Assembly (NCBI RefSeq): GCF_015058545.1
Contig: NZ_SVCB01000027.1
Span: 1 to 13,286 of the forward strand
Source of the DNA: Veillonella sp.
GTDB lineage: Bacteria > Bacillota > Negativicutes > Veillonellales > Veillonellaceae
Direction: 5' to 3'
DNA length: 13,286 nucleotides
Shown: piece after piece, positions 7,993 through 13,286 of the stretch
Layout of the letters: each line of letters opens with the position of its first letter
Numbering within the stretch: the first letter of the stretch is position 1
Notes under the pieces: model-generated
What the model saw: the letters and a program-made list of their open reading frames with translations, nothing else
The model's database searches: none
Told to the model about the DNA's origin: nothing
Position numbers and translations under genes: made by a program

Positions 7993-8006
7993 TATTACCG
8001 GTAATA
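7993..8006. promoter_or_regulatory. 14-bp palindrome, candidate operator
   Basis: TATTACCGGTAATA is a perfect palindrome lying just downstream of the predicted start of the pump operon and before its ribosome binding site. A protein bound here would block early transcription. The MarR-family gene immediately upstream is the obvious candidate, but this is inference. Confidence 0.5.
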
Positions 8007-8015
8007 TATATATTA

Positions 8016-8044
8016 ATTGTAAGAGTTATTCCCATTACTGTCAA
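8016..8044 (-). promoter_or_regulatory. promoter of the adaptor-pump operon
   Basis: On the minus strand a perfect TTGACA (8044-8039), a 17-bp spacer and TACAAT (8021-8016). Predicted start near 8009, about 35 nt before the adaptor ATG. It lies between the MarR gene and the adaptor, so the pump operon can be expressed apart from the regulator. Confidence 0.75.
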
Positions 8045-8136
8045 TTATTTTCAATATACTGTGTACCTTATACTATGCGCTTATTATTTGTGATGCTGCA
8101 GTTCAAATAAGGCTTTATTTCCATATAATAGGACTG

Positions 8137-8688
8137 TCAAAAGGCCGATTTTGGCTTTATACCTGTTAACGTATTCAATTCTTCATCAGATATAGCAATC
8201 GGTCCATTCATTAAAAGTTTAAGCGTTTCCAAGGTGTCCTTAATTTTTTCAGCCGGCACATTACTGAGAACCGATTTAAAATAAGCTTCTTCACGCTTAT
8301 GCAAATCATTATGCACCAACGCCACGGCCGTTCCCAGTTCCGTATTACGCAATAATACAGCTTTTAAATCTTCTTTGTTGTGAAAACGAATGAGCAAATT
8401 GTTGGCCGCCAAACGTTTCACATACCGTGATAATAGCCCCTGTGAAAAAGGCATGGCCTTCAAAATTTCCTGATAGGTACCCGTTTTATCCGGTTTAGCC
8501 TCCAAATAGCTTAAAATCTGCATTTCTGAATGATTAAATTTTTTATTCATCAGCTTGTTTGCCGATTCACTAGGCACGGTATCAATATACGTTTCAATAG
8601 CCTCTTTTAGAAGACGTTTGCGAACTTCCTGCACATATACAGCAAACAAAGACGCCGTAGTCACTAATTCTTTGTACATATTTTCCAT
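8137..8688 (-). CDS. MarR-family transcriptional regulator
   Basis: A 183-residue protein with a winged helix-turn-helix at about residues 50-120: FNHSEMQILSYLE opens it, SQGLLSRYVKRLAANNLL (82-99) is the recognition-helix region, and RFHNKEDLKAVLLRNTELG forms the wing. Helical N- and C-terminal segments would make the MarR dimer interface; the N-terminal part (about 45 residues) is longer than in many members. It sits directly upstream of the efflux genes on the same strand, 162 bp away, with the pump promoter between, which suggests it represses that operon, probably released by a ligand. The ATG at 8688 has a GGAG about 12 bases upstream, farther than ideal; the next ATG, three codons on, has no better site. 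Confidence 0.85.
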   Translation of the reverse strand: MENMYKELVTTASLFAVYVQEVRKRLLKEAIETYIDTVPSESANKLMNKKFNHSEMQILSYLEAKPDKTGTYQEILKAMPFSQGLLSRYVKRLAANNLLIRFHNKEDLKAVLLRNTELGTAVALVHNDLHKREEAYFKSVLSNVPAEKIKDTLETLKLLMNGPIAISDEELNTLTGIKPKSAF

Positions 8689-8724
8689 TGGTATTTACAA
8701 CTCCATATTTTTGTAGTTTTATGC

Positions 8725-8741
8725 AGATGTTTAACACATCT
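8725..8741. promoter_or_regulatory. dyad upstream of marR, candidate autoregulatory site
   Basis: AGATGT-TTAAC-ACATCT has perfect 6-bp arms and lies 37 bp before the MarR start, where MarR proteins often bind their own promoter. It does not resemble the palindrome before the pump operon, which weakens the case that one protein binds both. A weak promoter (TTATGA, 17 bp, CATAAA on the minus strand) overlaps it. Confidence 0.3.
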
Positions 8742-8761
8742 CATAATAACCGTCTTTTAAC

Positions 8762-8806
8762 TAAAAAAATCCTCATAGCTTTGGTCTTAGCCTACACTAT
8801 GAGGAT
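8762..8806 (-). terminator. terminator of the CNNM/CorC gene
   Basis: ATCCTCATAG (8769-8778) pairs perfectly with CTATGAGGAT (8797-8806) around an 18-nt loop. On the minus strand it ends in seven T (8769-8763). It begins 8 bp after the stop codon at 8814. Confidence 0.92.
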
Positions 8807-8813
8807 CGTTAAT

Positions 8814-10172
8814 TTATTCGTCGGCAGCTGTTTCTTCCTCTAGCGGCTCATGAACCACCATGATTTTGTCGATACGCACATTATCCATGTCGACAATTTC
8901 AAAGGTATAGGTTTCCCACACATAGCGGTCCAGCTCTTTAGGAATGCGACCGAATAAATATGTCAAAAAGCCGCCCACCGTTTTATATAAATCTTTTTCT
9001 TCACCCGGCAATTCTTTATTAATGCCGAAATATTCTTTAAATTCATCAATGCTGAGTAAACCGTCAACGAGCCAAGTCGTGTCGGAGCGTTGCATGATAC
9101 GATTTTCTTCTTCTTTCAATTCATCTTCGCTCGCCGGCATCAAACCAACCAATTTTTCCATGATGTCATGAAGAGTTACAAGACCACTGAAACCACCGTA
9201 TTCATCGAGTACTACCGTTTCGTGAATCCCTTCGGTACGGAATACTTCCAAAAGCTTCATAAGACTGATGGATTCCGGTACCATAACCGGTTGCTTAGTG
9301 CATTCGGCTACCACTTCTTTAAGAGTTTTTTGGCCGCCTGCTTTCATATGTTCCGCAAACACATCAGCCACAATAACGAGACCTTCCAATTCATCCAAGG
9401 AATCGCGTCCTACGGGCAAACGATAATGCGTTGAATTACAAAGGCGCTCTTTGATTTCTTCTTCCGGACTGTTCAAATCGAGCCACTTAAGCTGCGTACG
9501 CGGTGTCATAACATCGCCCGCATTTAAATCGGCCAAGCGGAATACATTGTCTACGAGAATCGGTTCTTCTTTTTCAAAAGCCCCTAATTCTACGCCCTGA
9601 GTCAACATTTTGTTGATTTCAAGTTCCGTAACCGGCGCCTCTTCCTTCTCTTTCACACCCAAGAGTTTTAATAAAAAGCTGGTGGATGAACTAAGCAACG
9701 CTACCAGCGGCTTAGCTATAACCGAGAACGAATGCATCGGTACGGCCATAATAATGGCAATTCGTTCCGGTGCGTTCAACGCGATACGCTTCGGTACCAA
9801 TTCACCCACAACAAGGGATAAATACGTCGTCAACGATACGATAATAATAGGACTTACCGAATCGGCATAGGGTGCCAAAACCGGTATATGTTCTTTAATA
9901 GCTTCTGCCATAGGCGTCGATAATGCGGCGCCGGAATACAAACCGGTTACGATACCGATTAAAGTAATACCGATTTGTATGGTAGAAAACATCTGATTCG
10001 GGTCTTCCGATAATTGAATCGCCCGCTGTGCCCCTGTACTGCCTTTTTCGGCACTATCTTCCAATAAACCCTTACGGGCATTGACTATGGCTAATTCTGT
10101 CATGGAGAAAATACCATTTGCTATAATGAGCAAGAAAATTATGAGTATCTCCAGACCCACGTCACCATCCAC
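8814..10172 (-). CDS. CNNM/CorC (HlyC) family transport protein
   Basis: A 452-residue integral membrane protein of the hemolysin/CorC type. Related proteins take part in magnesium or other divalent-cation efflux; the hemolysin label is historical. The DUF21/CNNM membrane domain spans about 1-185, with the signature MTELAIVNARK (24-34) and VGELVPKRIAL (122-132). A CBS pair follows at about 205-340, including DVMTPRTQ (220-227) and VVLDEYGGFSGLVTLHD (320-336). The CorC_HlyC domain covers about 355-442. The start is GTG at 10172, chosen because AGGAGAG lies about 10 bases upstream and the domain begins there. It is a single-gene unit with its own promoter and terminator. No frameshift or missing segment is visible. 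Confidence 0.93.
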   Translation of the reverse strand: MDGDVGLEILIIFLLIIANGIFSMTELAIVNARKGLLEDSAEKGSTGAQRAIQLSEDPNQMFSTIQIGITLIGIVTGLYSGAALSTPMAEAIKEHIPVLAPYADSVSPIIIVSLTTYLSLVVGELVPKRIALNAPERIAIIMAVPMHSFSVIAKPLVALLSSSTSFLLKLLGVKEKEEAPVTELEINKMLTQGVELGAFEKEEPILVDNVFRLADLNAGDVMTPRTQLKWLDLNSPEEEIKERLCNSTHYRLPVGRDSLDELEGLVIVADVFAEHMKAGGQKTLKEVVAECTKQPVMVPESISLMKLLEVFRTEGIHETVVLDEYGGFSGLVTLHDIMEKLVGLMPASEDELKEEENRIMQRSDTTWLVDGLLSIDEFKEYFGINKELPGEEKDLYKTVGGFLTYLFGRIPKELDRYVWETYTFEIVDMDNVRIDKIMVVHEPLEEETAADE

Positions 10173-10218
10173 TAATGAATCACTCTCCTCTTACTTACAG
10201 TGGATACTTATATTCTGT

Positions 10219-10235
10219 CAGGCTACTTTAGCCTG
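10219..10235. other. hairpin at the 5' end of the CNNM/CorC leader
   Basis: CAGGCTA-CTT-TAGCCTG is a perfect 7-bp stem with a 3-nt loop. If the promoter call is right, it is the first structure in the mRNA and may stabilise it. I could not match the leader to a known metal riboswitch. Confidence 0.55.
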
Positions 10236-10247
10236 TACTTACCGTAT

Positions 10248-10256
10248 AGTATATCA
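10248..10256 (-). promoter_or_regulatory. extended -10 promoter of the CNNM/CorC gene
   Basis: On the minus strand TGA-TATACT gives an extended -10 element (TG at 10256-10255, hexamer 10253-10248). No good -35 is seen at 17 bp (TAGCGA), as is common for extended -10 promoters. Predicted start near 10241, leaving a leader of about 69 nt. Confidence 0.5.
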
Positions 10257-10370
10257 AAAATTGAATATTTTCGCTATATTGAGTCTTACTGCCTCTATTT
10301 GTAAAAAATCAACTGTCGGTATATTGCCTAAGTTAAAGCATATAGTCTTATAATACTTACGGCATAATGC

Positions 10371-10409
10371 AAAAACGCCCTGTCGCTGCGTATGGCGACA
10401 GGGCGTTTT
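10371..10409 (-). terminator. terminator of the DXS-like gene
   Basis: A perfect 15-bp stem, AAAACGCCCTGTCGC (10372-10386) with its complement at 10395-10409, and an 8-nt loop. The minus strand ends in five T (10375-10371). It lies about 160 bp after the stop codon at 10569; no closer terminator with a T-run is seen. Confidence 0.85.
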
Positions 10410-10441
10410 CATAGAATATATCGAAGGGTTAAGCTTCTATT

Positions 10442-10470
10442 GCTTGGCATTTATGCCTAAAATGCCAAGC
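10442..10470. repeat. 11-bp hairpin without T-run in the DXS-like 3' region
   Basis: GCTTGGCATTT (10442-10452) pairs perfectly with AAATGCCAAGC (10460-10470) around a 7-nt loop. Neither strand has a T-run after it, so it is not a standard intrinsic terminator. It would lie in the 3' untranslated part of the DXS-like mRNA and could be a stability element. Confidence 0.55.
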
Positions 10471-10568
10471 CTCTATCAGATAAACGTTTTAACTTTATAA
10501 AACGGGAACCCAAAGGCTGAGTTACAGCCTGAATCATTTATACTTAAATCAGTTTATATTGACCTGAA

Positions 10569-12320
10569 TTATTTATTTAAAATCGCTTTCACATCGTTAA
10601 CGATTAATTCAGGGGACAAGTGGTAACGAGCCACTAATTCGTCCATAGGAACACGGTCATTAACTTCTTTTTTCATACCGATGTTCAATACTTTCATATC
10701 GGACAAACCGTAGAAGCGGGACACTTTTTCACCAAAACCGCCATCCAATACGCCGTCTTCCAAAGTAACTACGAGGCTGTGGTCTGCTTTTAAGCTTTCC
10801 AAAGTGTCAGCATCGACTTCAGAGGATAAACGCGGATTTACAACGGTTGCCTCAATGCCTAATTCAGCTTTTAAAGCGTCTTTAGTGCGTAATGCAAGGT
10901 CATAGAAGGCACCTAAGCCCAAGAGAGCTACCGTGTTACCTTTGACAGTTACCTGATTGCTCAAATCACCATTGAAGGCATTGCCGCTTTCAAAAGTCTG
11001 TACTTTACCGCCCGGTACGCGAATCATTACCGGGAAATCGGTCTGTTCCAAGGACCAATCGAGCATAGCCAACAACTCTGCTTTAGTAGCCGGCGATAAT
11101 ACGCGAAGGTTTGGAATGGTGCTCATCATAGCCAAGTCGAAAGCACTGGAGTGCGTTGCATCCATTGGCGAAATACCGCCGCCCAACGGGAAGGATAAAA
11201 TAGTAACGGCATTGTTATTCAAAGCCATATCCTGCGTCAATTGGTCATAGGTACGTTGTAAGAAGGTAGCCGCATCAAGGATAACCGGTTTACCGCCGTT
11301 TTTGGCAATACCCGCAGCCATAGCCACCATATGTTCTTCCGCAATCCCTACATCAATAAATTGTTTACCCGCTTCGGCACGACGCTGTGGATTAAAACCG
11401 GGAATGCCCGGTACACCGGCTGTTAAACCGACTACTTTAGGATCCTGTTTCATCTTTTCAAGTAAGTGAGTTGCGATGATGTCATCAAAATGTTCTTCTT
11501 TCATGTACGCATCCACATCAAAATGTTTACCCATAATGTAGTGGTACGATTCTTTATCCGCTTCTGCTTCCGGTAACCCTTTACCTTTAACAGTTACCAT
11601 GTGAATTACGATTGGATGATCGATGTCTTTAACAGCTTTGAACGTTTCAATCAAGGACTCTAAATCATGACCGTCTTCTACGAATACATAGTCAAGACCT
11701 AATGTTTTGAAGAAGTTGTTTTCCGCTTTACCTTTGCTGTCGCGCAATGCTTTGAAGTGAGCGTAGAAACCGCCTTCATTTGGAGCAATGGACATATCGT
11801 TATCGTTGAAGAGTACGATGAAGTTACTGCCCAACGTAGCACTTACATTAAGACCTTCCAAAGCTTCACCGCCGGACATGGAACCGTCACCGATAATGGC
11901 AATGACATTACCGTCTTCACCTTTAAGGTCACGTGCTTTAGCCATACCGGAAGCCAAACTTACGGACGTGGAAGTATGACCTACGGTAAAGAAGTCATGT
12001 TCACTTTCATTCGGATTGGTATAGCCTGAGTATTTGCTGTAAGAGGCCGGATCGGTAAAACCTTCTTTACGACCGGTCAACATTTTGTGAATGTAGGACT
12101 GGTGGGATACGTCGAATACAAATTTATCTTTTGGCGAATCAAACACGTAGTGAAGGGCCAAGGTTGCTTCCACAAAACCAAGGTTTGGAGCCATATGACC
12201 GCCGGTTTCAGTAACACGAGTAATCAATACTTCACGAATTTCCTGAGCCAATTGTTTTAATTCTTCAATACTCATGCCTTTAATATCTTGAGGGCTGTTT
12301 ACTTTACTTAATAAATTCAT
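10569..12320 (-). CDS. DXS-like thiamine-diphosphate enzyme (short, divergent form)
   Basis: A 583-residue protein of the 1-deoxy-D-xylulose-5-phosphate synthase family, shorter than the usual 620 or so. DXS condenses pyruvate and glyceraldehyde 3-phosphate for the MEP isoprenoid and thiamine pathways. The thiamine-diphosphate motif is GDG (144-146) to NDN (172-174), and the catalytic glutamate is E328 in DVGIAEEH. YDQ (358-360) and His73 are kept. The segment that in classical DXS reads DRAG-VGADG-THxG is instead SFPLGGGISPMDATHSS (376-392), and YPRG is VPGG (435-438), so Arg and Asp residues reported to bind the substrate phosphate in E. coli DXS seem absent. This matches a short DXS subfamily annotated as dxs in Firmicutes. 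ATG at 12320 is chosen for AAGGAAG about 7 bases upstream; an in-frame ATG at 12344 lacks a site. Confidence 0.85.
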   Translation of the reverse strand: MNLLSKVNSPQDIKGMSIEELKQLAQEIREVLITRVTETGGHMAPNLGFVEATLALHYVFDSPKDKFVFDVSHQSYIHKMLTGRKEGFTDPASYSKYSGYTNPNESEHDFFTVGHTSTSVSLASGMAKARDLKGEDGNVIAIIGDGSMSGGEALEGLNVSATLGSNFIVLFNDNDMSIAPNEGGFYAHFKALRDSKGKAENNFFKTLGLDYVFVEDGHDLESLIETFKAVKDIDHPIVIHMVTVKGKGLPEAEADKESYHYIMGKHFDVDAYMKEEHFDDIIATHLLEKMKQDPKVVGLTAGVPGIPGFNPQRRAEAGKQFIDVGIAEEHMVAMAAGIAKNGGKPVILDAATFLQRTYDQLTQDMALNNNAVTILSFPLGGGISPMDATHSSAFDLAMMSTIPNLRVLSPATKAELLAMLDWSLEQTDFPVMIRVPGGKVQTFESGNAFNGDLSNQVTVKGNTVALLGLGAFYDLALRTKDALKAELGIEATVVNPRLSSEVDADTLESLKADHSLVVTLEDGVLDGGFGEKVSRFYGLSDMKVLNIGMKKEVNDRVPMDELVARYHLSPELIVNDVKAILNK

Positions 12321-12442
12321 ACTATCTTCCTTTCTAAACACCATATATACTTCATAATCACATTAACTGATTTTCACGTACAATAAATTACGCTTTGAAT
12401 CACTCTTTGCGATTACGACTCATTAACGATTTGGTTTCAAAC

Positions 12443-12507
12443 AAAAAAAGTTCTGTAATCGTTACTGTGACTCATGTTTCGTAGTCATCAGTGTTGATTA
12501 CAGAACT
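12443..12507 (-). terminator. terminator or attenuator between permease and DXS-like gene
   Basis: A 12-bp perfect stem (12449-12460 with 12496-12507) encloses an inner hairpin (TGACT/AGTCA extended by ACTG/CAGT with one bulged base). On the minus strand seven T follow (12449-12443). It should stop read-through from the permease. The predicted start of the MerR-type promoter (near 12502) lies within the 5' arm, so transcripts from that promoter would lack the lower part of the stem. Confidence 0.85.
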
Positions 12508-12508
12508 C

Positions 12509-12539
12509 ATTATAGAACTTGAAGTCGACTTCAAGTCAA
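12509..12539 (-). promoter_or_regulatory. MerR-type promoter with 19-bp spacer
   Basis: On the minus strand TTGACT (12539-12534), a spacer of 19 bp, then a perfect TATAAT (12514-12509). The spacer carries most of the perfect 20-bp palindrome ACTTGAAGTCGACTTCAAGT (12517-12536). An overlong spacer filled by a dyad next to the -35 is the hallmark of promoters switched by MerR-family activators, which untwist the DNA. Predicted start near 12502, about 180 nt before the DXS-like ATG. No MerR gene lies in the window. Confidence 0.65.
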
Positions 12540-12540
12540 G

Positions 12541-12682
12541 CATTAAATTTATTTTTTTCTATTTAATTTAAAATTTTCATTTAAACGAATGATGCATATA
12601 TCCCTTAGAAACCGCTCTAATATCAGTGTTTATGACCATATCGTGAGTTTAAAAAATTTTTTAGAAAATAGTATTCTGTCGA
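12541..12682. other. AT-rich spacer after the permease
   Basis: No gene. It holds an AT-only palindrome, TAAAAAATTTTTTA (12650-12663), too weak in GC to be a terminator. Confidence 0.5.
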
Positions 12683-13286
12683 TTATTTTTCGTAATCGCG
12701 ATCCAAGTTAACTTCTTTTAACGGAATAACATGGGTTTTATATTTGCTCTTATAGGCCGCATATACCAATAAGAATACCGGAATACCGATATAGGCTACG
12801 CTGGCGCCGTACCAGTCAATAGTTTCACCGGTAAAAGCTGTATAGTTCTGACCGGCAATAATGATAAGACATAATACGGTAGCAAAAATAGGACCGAATG
12901 GATAGAACAAAGCTTTAAACGGAATTTCATCCAAGCTTTTGCCCTGTGCATGGAAGGCACGACGGAAACGATAGTGGGCAATGGCAATCCCGAGCCATGC
13001 AATAAAACCACTCATACCGCTGATATTGATTAACCAGTTGTAAGCTGTACCTTCACCGATTAAAGATGTTAAGAAAGCGAACACGCCGAATGCAGCTGTT
13101 GCCAATAAAGCCGGCACCGGCACACCGCGGGAGTTCAACTTGGTAAATACTTTAGGTGCATCGCCTTCTTTAGCCATAGCATAGAGCATACGGGTAGATG
13201 CATAAAGACCGGAGTTACCGGCGGACAATACGGCCGTTAAAATAATAGCATTAATGAAGCTGGCCGCAAAAGCAAAACCGAAACGA
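12683..13286 (-). CDS. amino-acid permease, LysP-type, C-terminal part
   Basis: The frame is open to the window edge, so about 200 C-terminal residues are seen and the start lies beyond 13286. The visible part begins RFGFAFAASFINAIILTAV and runs into LSAGNSGLYASTRMLYAMA, a conserved segment of the amino acid-polyamine-organocation family, close to LysP and related proton-coupled permeases. About five membrane helices follow (around VPALLATAAFGVFAFL, ISGMSGFIAWLGIAIA, PFGPIFATVLCLIIIAG and YIGIPVFLLVYAAY), ending in a charged tail, NLDRDYEK. The substrate is not decided by this half; lysine or another amino acid is plausible. Transcription probably ends at the hairpin at 12443-12507, about 180 bp downstream. 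Confidence 0.88.
   Translation of the reverse strand, partial: RFGFAFAASFINAIILTAVLSAGNSGLYASTRMLYAMAKEGDAPKVFTKLNSRGVPVPALLATAAFGVFAFLTSLIGEGTAYNWLINISGMSGFIAWLGIAIAHYRFRRAFHAQGKSLDEIPFKALFYPFGPIFATVLCLIIIAGQNYTAFTGETIDWYGASVAYIGIPVFLLVYAAYKSKYKTHVIPLKEVNLDRDYEK

Noticed and set aside
12321..12344. Earlier in-frame ATG of the DXS-like gene
   Set aside because: The AAGGAAG site lies between it and the ATG at 12320, and homologues begin at MNLL.
12456..12490. Eight-codon open frame within the hairpin upstream of the DXS-like gene, as an attenuation leader peptide
   Set aside because: It has no ribosome binding site and no run of a regulatory amino acid; an ATG in such a stretch is expected by chance.
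12650..12663. AT-only palindrome as the permease terminator
   Set aside because: It has no GC pair and would form a very weak hairpin; the hairpin with U7 at 12443-12507 is a far better candidate.
13226..13228. TTG as a start of the permease
   Set aside because: The frame continues upstream through conserved permease sequence to the window edge, so this TTG is an internal leucine codon.

Overview
The window looks like a chromosomal segment of a Veillonella-type Negativicute, a diderm Firmicute. The evidence is the low GC content with AT-rich spacers, strong AGGAG-type ribosome binding sites, and an RND efflux system with a lipoprotein adaptor (which implies an outer membrane) beside Firmicute-like CNNM, MarR and DXS-like proteins. 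Species assignment is inference; nothing here fixes it. Almost every gene is on the minus strand; the only convincing plus-strand gene is a 58-codon small protein near the left end.

Layout, left to right. 1-504: AT-rich spacer with one candidate promoter. 505-681 (+): small basic protein, sharing a bidirectional terminator (about 699-737) with a minus-strand DUF1904 gene (747-1061). 1091-2529 (-): an AlbA_2/GHKL-type putative regulator (COG2865-like), broken by a frameshift near 1895. Upstream of it are five copies of TCAAAAGATT in a strict 11/76/11/76 spacing. 2864-3008 (-): tRNA-Arg(CCT) with encoded CCA and its terminator. 3105-3269: nine DnaA-box-like 9-mers, with a 16-bp perfect inverted repeat. 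3339-3656 (-): 105-residue protein of unknown function.

3839-8688 (-): a MarR regulator, then a membrane-fusion lipoprotein and an RND pump whose reading frames overlap by ATGA. The pump pair has its own near-consensus promoter followed by a 14-bp palindrome, a natural operator for the MarR protein. No outer-membrane channel gene is present. 8814-10172 (-): a CNNM/CorC-type ion-transport protein with its own promoter, leader hairpin and terminator. 10569-12320 (-): a divergent, short DXS-like transketolase. 12683-13286 (-): the C-terminal part of a LysP-type amino-acid permease, cut by the window edge.

The three most interesting non-coding signals are the DnaA-box cluster beside tRNA-Arg, the phased direct repeats before the broken regulator, and a MerR-style promoter (19-bp spacer carrying a perfect 20-bp palindrome) before the DXS-like gene. 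The start point of that promoter falls inside the stem of the preceding terminator.
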